21,217 nucleotides of DNA, from positions 1 to 21,217 of the forward strand of contig JAVVPL010000025.1 in the NCBI GenBank assembly GCA_036655775.1, in the 5' to 3' direction. Source of the DNA: JAVVPL01 sp036655775. GTDB lineage: Bacteria > Bacteroidota > Bacteroidia > Bacteroidales > P3. Positions 8,624 to 16,161 of the stretch are shown here, one piece after another (position 1 is the stretch's first letter; each line of letters starts with the position of its first letter). The notes beneath the pieces were generated by a model. It saw only the letters and a program-made list of their open reading frames with translations, had not been told where the DNA came from and did not search any database. The position numbers and the translations under genes are program-made.

Positions 8624-8989
8624 TTAATTATCTAGACCTAGATTATCAAATTCCAAATCAAGATCTGCACTAGGAATTACACGCGGATTAAACGATTCCT
8701 CTCTGGAAATTTCGTTTTCTTCTTCAACTGGCTTTTCTCCTGTGTGAATAAAATGGATTGTTTGATTCAAACCATTTATAAATTTTTCAAAATCTTCTTG
8801 ATACAAAAAGATTTTGTGTTTTTCATAAACAAATTTCCCTTGTTCTTCGATAAAACGACGTTTACTTTCAGTAATAGTAAGATACTGTTCTCCCGATTTA
8901 GTTTCCTTTACATCCAAAAAATAAGTTCTCTTCCCTGCTCTAACAGCCTTTGAATAAACCTCTTCTTTACCGTGTTCAAAATCTTCCAT
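8624..8989 (-). CDS. PUR-alpha-like nucleic-acid-binding protein (DUF3276 family)
   Basis: This 121-residue protein matches the DUF3276/PUR family, small DNA- and RNA-binding proteins found in Bacteroidota and spirochaetes (the Borrelia member BpuR binds RNA and DNA). The PUR-like core is visible: EEVYSKAVRAGKRTYFLDVK (residues 9-28), then YLTITESKRRF (36-46) and KIFLYQEDFEKFINGLN (59-75). The C-terminus is acidic (EEENEISREE and DLDLEFDNLGLDN). The target of this copy is unknown. It is transcribed leftwards from a promoter shared back-to-back with nusB and ends at a clear hairpin terminator, so it is probably monocistronic. Confidence 0.88.
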   Translation of the reverse strand: MEDFEHGKEEVYSKAVRAGKRTYFLDVKETKSGEQYLTITESKRRFIEEQGKFVYEKHKIFLYQEDFEKFINGLNQTIHFIHTGEKPVEEENEISREESFNPRVIPSADLDLEFDNLGLDN

Positions 8990-9035
8990 TTTTGTTTAAT
9001 TTTTATTTTTATACTCAGTATTTTTTTAAGACATG

Positions 9036-9066
9036 CAAAAATAGTGAAAAAAACACAATTTTCAAA
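9036..9066 (-). promoter_or_regulatory. Bacteroidota-type promoter for the DUF3276 gene
   Basis: On the minus strand the -7 box TATTTTTG (9036-9043) fits TAnnTTTG, and a TTTTG (9063-9067) lies 19 nt upstream, where the -33 element belongs. It is about 47 nt upstream of the ATG at 8989. Confidence 0.6.
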
Positions 9067-9098
9067 AGTATTATATCGGAATTGTTTGCTTTTTTTCT

Positions 9099-9106
9099 TA
9101 CCTTTG
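9099..9106 (+). promoter_or_regulatory. Bacteroidota-type -7 box for nusB
   Basis: TACCTTTG followed by CA is a perfect TAnnTTTG match about 31 nt before the nusB ATG. No TTG is found at the ideal -33 distance, only TTTG at a shorter spacing, so promoter strength is uncertain. An AAGGA ribosome-binding-like element lies at about 9126-9130, close before the start codon. Confidence 0.55.
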
Positions 9107-9137
9107 CAGTCTTAATCACAAAAACAAGGATATATTC

Positions 9138-10091
9138 ATGTTGAACCGAAGATTTATTCGCGAAAAGCTTGTTCAAAGTCTTTACTCATTTTATCAAGGT
9201 GGAAGCGAAACCTACCAAACTAGTGAAAAAAACATGCTTTACGGCATACAGAAGTTGTACGAACTCTATATTTTACACTTTTCATTATTGGTAACACTCT
9301 CTGATTTTGCAAAAAAAAGAACTGAAGACGGAAAATTAAAACATATTCCTAGCAAAGAAGATTTAAATCCCAATACACGCTTTATTGAAAACAAGTTGAT
9401 TGAACAAATTCGTAAAAGCCCCGTTTATATTTTTAAATCAAATGCCTATAAATGTGATTGGAGTCAAGAAGAAAATTTAATCCGCAAACTTTTGTCCGAG
9501 ATTCAAGAAAGCAGTGTTTATCAACTTTATCTTGCCAATGAAGTGAATGACTACGCCTCGGACCAAGAATTTTTAGCCAAAATATATAAGAAAAAAATAG
9601 CCTCCAATAATACGCTACACAATTTGTGTGATGATAAATCTATTTATTGGGCAAGTGATTATGACAGTGTTTGCTTTTGGGTATTGCAAAGTATTAAAAA
9701 TATGCAAGAAGACAATGATGAAGCCATTTCCGTTTCTTTTATTCCCACCGATGAGAATGGAAAAAACGAAGATATTGAATATGCCAAACTATTGTTACAA
9801 AAAACTATTTTGCACCAAGATGAATATGATAAAATTATTTTTGATCGCTTGCAAAATTGGGATGCCGAAAGGGTCGCTCTCATTGAATTAATTATTTTAA
9901 AAACAGCCGTAGCTGAATTTATTAATTTTCCTTCTATTCCAATCAAAGTTACGCTGAATGAGTACATCGAAGTTTCCAAACGTTTTTGTTCCGAAAAAAG
10001 CCGTTCCTTTGTAAATGGGCTTTTGAATAAAATAGCCATCGATTTACAAGAAGAAAAACTAATTAAAAAAAGTGGTAGAGGACTTATTTAA
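9138..10091 (+). CDS. nusB: Transcription antitermination factor NusB (long Bacteroidota form)
   Basis: NusB with S10 (NusE) forms the boxA-binding complex for rRNA antitermination and helps ribosome assembly. The NusB fold signature is at the C-terminus: VTLNEYIEVSKRFCSEKS and then SFVNGLLNKI (residues 271-299), preceded by DRLQNWDAERVALIELIILK. At 317 residues it is about twice the E. coli protein (139). The extra, mostly helical N-terminal half is usual in Bacteroidota, where the protein starts with R-R-x-x-R-E-K-x-x-Q-x-L-Y as seen here (RRFIREKLVQSLYSF). It heads a plus-strand cluster with yajC 38 nt downstream. Confidence 0.92.
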   Translation: MLNRRFIREKLVQSLYSFYQGGSETYQTSEKNMLYGIQKLYELYILHFSLLVTLSDFAKKRTEDGKLKHIPSKEDLNPNTRFIENKLIEQIRKSPVYIFKSNAYKCDWSQEENLIRKLLSEIQESSVYQLYLANEVNDYASDQEFLAKIYKKKIASNNTLHNLCDDKSIYWASDYDSVCFWVLQSIKNMQEDNDEAISVSFIPTDENGKNEDIEYAKLLLQKTILHQDEYDKIIFDRLQNWDAERVALIELIILKTAVAEFINFPSIPIKVTLNEYIEVSKRFCSEKSRSFVNGLLNKIAIDLQEEKLIKKSGRGLI

Positions 10092-10129
10092 AAAAACAAT
10101 AAAATATAAACCTAATTAAATTTAATATT

Positions 10130-10453
10130 ATGAACTTACAAAGCATTTTACTTCAAGCTCAAGCTACTGGAGGCATGGGTGGTTATGAAAATCTTATTCT
10201 GATTGCCGCCATTATTGTTATTTTTTATTTCTTTATGATTCGTCCTCAAATGAAAAGGACCAAAGAGCAAAAGAAATTTAGAGAAACGCTAAGCAAAGGA
10301 CAAAAAATAGTTACCATTGGTGGCATTCATGGCAAAATTGTAGAAGTGGAAGAACAAACTGTTATTATTGAAACAGAAGGACAAAATCGGCTAAAATTGG
10401 AAAAATCGGCTATTGCAAGTAGTATTGCAGATCAATTAACCGATGCAAAATAA
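10130..10453 (+). CDS. yajC: Preprotein translocase accessory subunit YajC
   Basis: YajC is a small inner-membrane partner of SecDF in the Sec translocon. The 107-residue protein has a short N-terminus rich in Gln, Ala and Gly, one transmembrane helix (about residues 21-37, LILIAAIIVIFYFFMI), the family motif RPQMKRTKEQKKF (38-50) and the cytoplasmic beta domain with GQKIVTIGGIHGKIVEV. Length is normal. It lies between nusB and coaE on the same strand; coaE follows after 8 nt. Confidence 0.96.
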   Translation: MNLQSILLQAQATGGMGGYENLILIAAIIVIFYFFMIRPQMKRTKEQKKFRETLSKGQKIVTIGGIHGKIVEVEEQTVIIETEGQNRLKLEKSAIASSIADQLTDAK

Positions 10454-10461
10454 ATTGTAAA

Positions 10462-11049
10462 TTGTTACGGATAGGATTGACCGGTGGTATAGGCAGTGGT
10501 AAAAGTACAATTGCTAAAATATTCTCTTCTATGGGAACACCGGTCTATGCTGCCGATATTGAATCGAAAAAAATTGCTGAACGTCCCTTTGTTCAACAGC
10601 AAATTATTTCTCATTTTGGGACTTCTATCTGCACGCATTCTAAAATAGACAATAACAAACTCGCCTCTATTGTATTCAATAAAACTAACGAATTAACTTT
10701 CTTAAATGCTTTACTTCATCCACTTATTGAGGATGATTTTATTCTTTGGTGCAAAAAACAAGAAAAACACGCACCTTATATTCTTATGGAAGCCGCGATA
10801 CTCTTTGAAAGTGGAATGGATAAATTCATGGATTACACACTTACCGTTGAGGCACCTCTTTCTATGCAAATTGAACGATGTGTCAAGCGTAATGGAAGTA
10901 CGCCTACCGAAGTAGAAGCACGTATAAAAAATCAAATGTCGGCCGAATTACGTCGTAAAAAAGCCAATCTAACTCTTATAAACGACGAGAAACACCCGCT
11001 TTTACCCCAAGTGCTTCTCGCTCAAAAACAAATTCAGTCTTTGCTTTGA
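10462..11049 (+). CDS. coaE: Dephospho-CoA kinase
   Basis: CoaE phosphorylates the 3'-hydroxyl of dephospho-CoA, the last step of coenzyme A synthesis. The 195-residue product begins LRIGLTGGIGSGKST, with the P-loop at residues 8-16, followed by VYAADIESKKIAE, LHPLI, YILMEAAILFESG and a lid-like RIKNQMSAELRRKKA. The start is TTG (10462-10464): the family begins two or three residues before IGLTGG and no in-frame ATG is near, the only close ATG (10443) being in another frame. Its stop is 16 nt from the convergent phosphorylase gene. Many Bacteroidota carry a YbbR-like gene between yajC and coaE; none is present here. Confidence 0.94.
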   Translation: MLRIGLTGGIGSGKSTIAKIFSSMGTPVYAADIESKKIAERPFVQQQIISHFGTSICTHSKIDNNKLASIVFNKTNELTFLNALLHPLIEDDFILWCKKQEKHAPYILMEAAILFESGMDKFMDYTLTVEAPLSMQIERCVKRNGSTPTEVEARIKNQMSAELRRKKANLTLINDEKHPLLPQVLLAQKQIQSLL

Positions 11050-11065
11050 TAATTTTTATTTTTGT

Positions 11066-13588
11066 TTATACCCATTTTACCAAATTAAAATCTTGCCGAT
11101 ATACTAAATTTTCATTCTTTGGAAAAATACGGAACGCATAATCGAATACGCCCGAAGTGTCAGTCATAATATCACAAGCATAGTGTGCTTCCACTCCTTG
11201 CTGATGTATTGGGTCTAAAATTTGTTTGGAAATTATATGTTCCACCTGATCATTGTGTTTTTGCCCAAATACAAGTTCCACCCCAATATCATCTATGGTC
11301 AAAGCTCCTATATTTAGAACAATTTCAAAATGACACGCATCCCCCATTAATAAAGGAGAATTAGTTGCATCTGGACAAAAACAGGAAATAGGTTTGATTT
11401 GTTCCCAGTTATTTAAAACTTTAACTTTCCACTTTGCTATAGTCAATGCTAATTCGCCTTCATTTTCATTTAACTTAGCACTACGTGCAAACAAATTCGT
11501 ATAATATTGTTTGTAATAATCATCCAATTGTCTTCTCATCGTAAAATTAGGTGCAATTTCCGCAATATTTTTTTTGATATACGAAACCCATTTAGAAGGT
11601 ACTCCATCCTCATCTTGGTCATAATAAGCGGGCGCGATCTCGTTTTCTATATAATAATAAATAGCCTCTGCATCTAATTCATCTTGAAAATAATTATTTT
11701 CATACGTTTGCTCCTCTCTTAAGGCCCAACCTGCATTTTTGCGATATCCTTCGGCCCACCAGCCATCAAGTACACTTAAATTAAGCACTCCATTCATAAT
11801 TGCTTTTTCACCACTAGTCCCTGATGCCTCCAATGGACGTGTGGGAGTATTCATCCAAATATCAACTCCTTGTACCATTTTTTTTGCAACTTCCACATCA
11901 TAATTTTCCAAAAAGATAATTTTTCCTACAAAATCTGGCATTCTAGAAATCTCTACGATTCGTTTAATTAAATCTTGTCCTGCTTTATCGGCTGGATGCG
12001 CTTTACCCGCAAAAATAAATTGCACAGCTTGAGTTAGATTATTGACAATATCTTTAAGTCTATCCATATTACGAAACAATAAATGCGCACGTTTATAGGT
12101 GGCAAAACGACGAGCAAAACCTATAGTCAAGGTTTCTGGATTGAGCACATCCATCACTTGCATTAAACCATGAGGGTTTGTATCTCTACGAGTAAGTTCT
12201 TCTTGTAAACGATTTTTTGCAAAGTCTATTAAATCGGATCGCAATTCCATACGAATATTCCAAATATCTTTATCTGACACTTCGTAAATCTTTTTCCAAC
12301 AATTGACATTACTCACATCTTGAAGAAAATCCGAACCAAATGTTTGTTCATATAAGTTTTGCCATTTTTCATGTGTCCATGTTTTATAATGAACGCCATT
12401 AGTCACATAGCCTATATTTTGTAATTCTTCTGGATAATATCCTGGATACATATTCGCAAAAATTTCGCGAGAAACTCTACCATGAATACGACTCACGCCA
12501 TTAATTTCTTGCGATAAATTAGCCGCCAAACAGCTCATTGAAAATTTACTTTGTATATCCGAAGCATTGGATCGACCTAAAGCCATAAATGTATCCCAAG
12601 TAATATTCAAGCGTTGTGGATAGTGAGAAAGATACGTACGAACTAAATCTTCAGAAAACTCATCATGTCCCGCTGGCACGGGTGTATGGGTAGTAAACAA
12701 AGACGAAAACCGAACTAATTCTTTGGCTTGAAGATATATTTTATTTTCTTTTTCTACATATTCACGTAAACGTTCCACTCCAATAAAAGCCGCGTGTCCT
12801 TCATTGCAATGATAAACCTGAGGATATAATTTCAATTTGCGAAGAATCCGAATTCCTCCAATACCTAATAACAATTCCTGTTTAAAACGATTTTCCCAAT
12901 CTCCTCCATATAAATGATGGGTTATCGTTCTGTCAACTTCACTATTTTGTTCTATGTCGGTATCCAATAAATATAGGGGGATACGCCCTACGGCAACTTT
13001 CCAAACTTTGGCATAAATTTTTCGACCTGGAAATGATAAAGTAATGATTAACCACTCGCCATTATCATTGCGAACCGCCTCTAGGGGGAGTTTTGAAAAT
13101 TGTTGCGGAATAGATTCGGCTATCTGTTCACCTGTATTTGCTATTTGTTGATGAAAATAGCCATATCGATACAATAAACCAATTCCAATCATGTCTACAT
13201 TCTTGTCACTTGCTGCTTTAAGATAATCACCCGCCAAAATACCTAAACCGCCCGAATATATTTTTAAACTTTGATGTAATCCAAATTCCATACTGAAATA
13301 CGCAATTTGTGGCTGTGGTGTTTTTTTAGGTTCATCCATATACGCACGAAATTGTGCATATACCGCATCTAAATGTTGGTGAAATATAGCATCATTTTCT
13401 AATTTTTTTATTTGTGTAGTATTGAGTTTTGTCAATAAATCCATAGGATTTTGTTGTACTTTTTCCCATAAAATAGGATCTATCGATTGGAATAAATTTT
13501 CCGCTTCATAATTCCATGACCACCATAAATTTTTAGATAATTCATCTAATTTAATAAGTTTTTTTCCATTCTGGCTGTGTATTGACAA
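11066..13588 (-). CDS. glgP: Alpha-glucan (glycogen/maltodextrin) phosphorylase, GT35
   Basis: The enzyme releases glucose-1-phosphate from the non-reducing ends of glycogen or maltodextrin using pyridoxal phosphate. It is of the shorter TIGR02094-like type. An N-terminal DUF3417-like segment has NLWWSWNYEAENLF (residues 20-33). Then follow YFSMEFGL (97-104) and SGGLGILAGDYLKAASD (112-128), NEGHAAF (262-268), YVTNGVHYKTW (394-404) and FARRFATYKRAHLL (491-504). The PLP site is EASGTSGEKAIMNG (587-600), with Lys595 expected to carry the cofactor. The product is 840 residues. Its likely start is the TTG at 13588-13586: an in-frame TAA lies just upstream and no ATG precedes the conserved WWSWN. 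This start overlaps the glycogen synthase gene by 38 nt, implying coupling. Confidence 0.94.
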   Translation of the reverse strand: MSIHSQNGKKLIKLDELSKNLWWSWNYEAENLFQSIDPILWEKVQQNPMDLLTKLNTTQIKKLENDAIFHQHLDAVYAQFRAYMDEPKKTPQPQIAYFSMEFGLHQSLKIYSGGLGILAGDYLKAASDKNVDMIGIGLLYRYGYFHQQIANTGEQIAESIPQQFSKLPLEAVRNDNGEWLIITLSFPGRKIYAKVWKVAVGRIPLYLLDTDIEQNSEVDRTITHHLYGGDWENRFKQELLLGIGGIRILRKLKLYPQVYHCNEGHAAFIGVERLREYVEKENKIYLQAKELVRFSSLFTTHTPVPAGHDEFSEDLVRTYLSHYPQRLNITWDTFMALGRSNASDIQSKFSMSCLAANLSQEINGVSRIHGRVSREIFANMYPGYYPEELQNIGYVTNGVHYKTWTHEKWQNLYEQTFGSDFLQDVSNVNCWKKIYEVSDKDIWNIRMELRSDLIDFAKNRLQEELTRRDTNPHGLMQVMDVLNPETLTIGFARRFATYKRAHLLFRNMDRLKDIVNNLTQAVQFIFAGKAHPADKAGQDLIKRIVEISRMPDFVGKIIFLENYDVEVAKKMVQGVDIWMNTPTRPLEASGTSGEKAIMNGVLNLSVLDGWWAEGYRKNAGWALREEQTYENNYFQDELDAEAIYYYIENEIAPAYYDQDEDGVPSKWVSYIKKNIAEIAPNFTMRRQLDDYYKQYYTNLFARSAKLNENEGELALTIAKWKVKVLNNWEQIKPISCFCPDATNSPLLMGDACHFEIVLNIGALTIDDIGVELVFGQKHNDQVEHIISKQILDPIHQQGVEAHYACDIMTDTSGVFDYAFRIFPKNENLVYRQDFNLVKWV

Positions 13589-15275
13589 TAGGCGTGTATT
13601 GCGAAGCCATGCGAGGCATTACTTTATTTAACAAACTTTTATCTACTTCCCATTTTTTTTCTGCAAATTCGTATGCTTGACTATATTTGTCTATCAAATT
13701 ATCCCAAAGAGCAATCCGAGAAATAGTATAAGCATTATCACGATACGATTGCATTGTGGCTGGATCGGCCATTGTCAATTTTATTAAAAAACAAGCAATT
13801 TCTGCTACGACATCCGCATCATTTAAATCGGTTCGTTCGGCAATATAAACACCCATTTGTTTGTTAGGATAAGCAGATTGTACCCATTGTCCAAAACCAG
13901 CTAAAGTCGTGCTAAGAGTAGGTATTCCAAAAGCAATACTCTCTAAAGGGGTATATCCCCAAGGCTCATAATACGAAGGAAAAACAGAGGCATCAAAACC
14001 TATCAATAAATCATAATAAGAGCAATTAAAGATCCCATCTTTCCCATCTAAATAACAAGGCACAAATACAACTTTAACCTTATCCTCTGGCGCATTATGC
14101 AAACCCAATAAACGTAAACGCTGAATAATAGGATCCTGATCTGCATTATTTAAATAATGTGTAGAAAAATCATTTTGAATAGGATGGTCGTAATCTGGCG
14201 CCTGTATCCTTTGTATTAAATCATGACGTGCGCCTGCACTATCAGCAGGAATGGTCAAATACGCAATAATTTGTTTATCTAATTTAGGATCTTTATTGGC
14301 CGCAGCTAAAGAATCTAAAAACAAATCAATTCCTTTATTTCTAAATTCATAACGACCACTATTAATCACAAAAAGCGCCTTAGCTTCAACTCTTTGATTT
14401 AGCAAAGCCTGCGTAACCCTTATCAATGTTTGTTTGGCAATACTTCTTGCTTGTTCAAATTTTTCAGGTTTGGGGACAAAGGCATCATCAAATCCATTTT
14501 CCGTAATTACATCTACGGGTTTTTCAAAAAATTGTCGACACTCATTGTTGGTAATTTCACTCACTGTAGTAAAAGCATCTGCATGAATAGAGGCCAATTT
14601 TTCCATCGAAAATTTGGCTTTCACACCAAACCGAATCGATAATTCCTCTGCGTTATAGCTAGACAATTCGCTATACAATGGCAAGGAATTTCCCGCAATA
14701 CAACGTCCAATAACAGTGGCATGTGTAGTAAATACCGTGGCTATTTGCGGCATCTTTTTTTTGAGATATAAAACTCCCGATCCTGTCATCCACTCATGAA
14801 AATGCGCATACACTTTTTCTTGAGGATACACTTGATATGTATAAAAACTTTCCACAATTTTAGCTGCCGTATATCCAAATAGAACAGGTTCTATATAATC
14901 CCATTGTCCCGATATAGAATCTAATTTATAGTCTTCCCAAAAATCGGCTAGAATATCATCTTTATGCACAATTTGAGACATAAAATCAACTAAAATAACT
15001 ATTGGATTTCCCTCTATGGCCCAATGACCTATTCTAAAATTCAAACCTTGTCCCTCTGCAAATTTTCGCCAAGGCGCATATAATTCTTTATCCTCTACAA
15101 ATTCTTTATTATTTTTTCCCCGCCATACATCGGGTCCGATAAGAAAATATCTATCCCCAAAAATTTTCTTTATATTTGGAACTTTTGTCGACACTACTGT
15201 GTAAATTCCACCTACTTTATTACAAACTTCCCAACTTGTTTCAAATAGATAACTCAAATTTTGATTCGCTGCCAT
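13551..15275 (-). CDS. Glycogen synthase, eukaryote-like GT3 family
   Basis: This 574-residue enzyme resembles the animal/fungal glycogen synthase family (GT3) rather than the bacterial GlgA (GT5) type. Visible: FETSWEVCNKVGGIYTVVST (11-30), HFHEWMTGSG (158-167), TTHATVIGRCIAGN (183-196), TVSEITNNECRQFF (237-250), SGRYEFRNKGIDLFL (306-320), and PSYYEPWGYTPLESIAFGIP (433-452), whose Glu437 and Glu445 are at the catalytic positions of GT3. By family it should use UDP-glucose to extend alpha-1,4-glucan. It lacks the long phosphorylated C-terminus of the animal enzymes. It is the first gene of a two-gene unit with the phosphorylase and has a -7 box just upstream. Lateral origin or a shared ancient family cannot be decided here. 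Confidence 0.92.
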   Translation of the reverse strand: MAANQNLSYLFETSWEVCNKVGGIYTVVSTKVPNIKKIFGDRYFLIGPDVWRGKNNKEFVEDKELYAPWRKFAEGQGLNFRIGHWAIEGNPIVILVDFMSQIVHKDDILADFWEDYKLDSISGQWDYIEPVLFGYTAAKIVESFYTYQVYPQEKVYAHFHEWMTGSGVLYLKKKMPQIATVFTTHATVIGRCIAGNSLPLYSELSSYNAEELSIRFGVKAKFSMEKLASIHADAFTTVSEITNNECRQFFEKPVDVITENGFDDAFVPKPEKFEQARSIAKQTLIRVTQALLNQRVEAKALFVINSGRYEFRNKGIDLFLDSLAAANKDPKLDKQIIAYLTIPADSAGARHDLIQRIQAPDYDHPIQNDFSTHYLNNADQDPIIQRLRLLGLHNAPEDKVKVVFVPCYLDGKDGIFNCSYYDLLIGFDASVFPSYYEPWGYTPLESIAFGIPTLSTTLAGFGQWVQSAYPNKQMGVYIAERTDLNDADVVAEIACFLIKLTMADPATMQSYRDNAYTISRIALWDNLIDKYSQAYEFAEKKWEVDKSLLNKVMPRMASQYTPIVNTQPEWKKTY

Positions 15276-15294
15276 AAGATTTTATTTTAGTAGG

Positions 15295-15302
15295 CAAATA
15301 TA
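15295..15302 (-). promoter_or_regulatory. Bacteroidota-type -7 box for glycogen synthase
   Basis: Minus-strand TATATTTG fits TAnnTTTG about 20 nt upstream of the ATG at 15275, which would give a very short 5' leader. A TTTG (15315-15318) lies upstream at shorter than ideal spacing (12 nt), so the -33 element is weak or absent. Confidence 0.45.
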
Positions 15303-15564
15303 TGAATTTACGTACAAAATACATAATTTTTTTTAAGCGAATCAAGCATTTTTATACACATTCAAATCAGTGAGTTGTGGACTACCAAAATCTATTGCCG
15401 TGGCCAGGCACTCAAAACCACCTATTACAGAGACATACGTAATTATCTGAAACCCATGCTTGATTAGATGCTATTGCGCTAAAATTGCGGTCTGATAGAT
15501 TATTTTCCCTTTCCTGCGGAGCTCAAAAAAACTCTTTTGGTATGGAATGAAGACGAAGTTGGCA
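15303..15564. other. Unexplained intergenic sequence between the two glycogen units
   Basis: The gene-free stretch is 15276-15615; this part lies between the synthase promoter and a hairpin terminator. No gene is called. It looks less AT-rich than other intergenic gaps here. It contains a 10-bp inverted repeat, AATCAAGCAT (15340-15349) and ATGCTTGATT (15456-15465), 106 nt apart, and a short direct repeat ATTGCG (about 15473-15491). On the minus strand one frame is open from about 15560 to a TGA near 15346 except for a single TAG, but it has no good start and no recognisable family. A decayed gene, a structured RNA or plain spacer are all possible. Confidence 0.3.
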
Positions 15565-15607
15565 TATACTAAAAAAGGCCACTTAAGAAGTAGCCCTTTT
15601 TAGTATA
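15565..15607 (-). terminator. Strong hairpin terminator after the GH57 gene
   Basis: A 20-bp arm pair (15565-15584 and 15588-15607, 18 of 20 positions paired, 3-nt AAG loop) begins with TATACTAAAAAAGG. On the minus strand the G/C part of the stem is followed by a T-run formed by the A-run at 15571-15576. It starts 8 nt past the GH57 stop codon and separates the debranching unit from the synthase unit. The symmetry means it could act in both directions. Confidence 0.8.
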
Positions 15608-15615
15608 AAAACAAT

Positions 15616-16161
15616 TTATTTTTTCTTGGCAACTGCTTTTTTAGGAGCTGTTTTTTTTGCAGCGGGTTTACTTGCTGTTTTAGAAACCGTAGCTTTTTTG
15701 GCAGCAGGTTTGGCAGCAGGTTTGGCCGTTGCTTTTTTGGCAGCAGGTTTGGTCGTTGCCTTAGAAGTGGTTGCTTTTTTGGCAACTGGTTTGGCCGTGG
15801 CTTTAGAAGCTGTTGCTTTTTTGGCAACTGGTTTGGCCGTGGCTTTAGAAGCTGTTGCTTTTTTAGCAGCAGGTTTAGCCGTTGCTTTAGAAGCCGTTAC
15901 TTTTTTTGCAACTGGTTTGGCCGTGGCTTTAGAAGTGGTTTTCTTTGCAGCAGGCTTAGCCGTTGCTTTAGAAGCCGTTACTTTTTTGGCAGCAGGTTTT
16001 ACAGTTACTTTTGGAGCGCTTGCTTTTTTGGCAGCAGGTTTAGCTGCTGCTTTTGGAGCTGTTGCTTTTGGAGCTGCGGCTTTAGGAGCTGCGGCTTTTT
16101 TTACTGCTGGTTTGGCCGTTGCTTTAGGAGCAGATGCTTTTTTTACAGTTTCTTTTTTCAT
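15616..16161 (-). other. Possible internal start giving a free H1-like basic protein
   Basis: An in-frame ATG at 16161-16159 (Met426, followed by KKETVKKAS) lies just after a Thr/Lys/Asn-rich linker and right where the regular Lys/Ala repeats begin. Starting there would give a 181-residue polybasic protein. The upstream sequence is purine-rich (AAAAGACAACACA) but has no strong ribosome-binding site. This is a possibility, not a supported gene call. Confidence 0.2.

Noticed and set aside
15303..15564. Possible tRNA or small known RNA in the orphan intergenic region
   Set aside because: No cloverleaf with acceptor stem, T-loop GTTCGA-like sequence or CCA-proximal pairing could be assembled by eye.
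15600..15827. Minus-strand 75-codon Pro/Lys/Gln/Leu-rich frame
   Set aside because: A frame-shifted shadow of the same tandem repeats, and it runs into the terminator.
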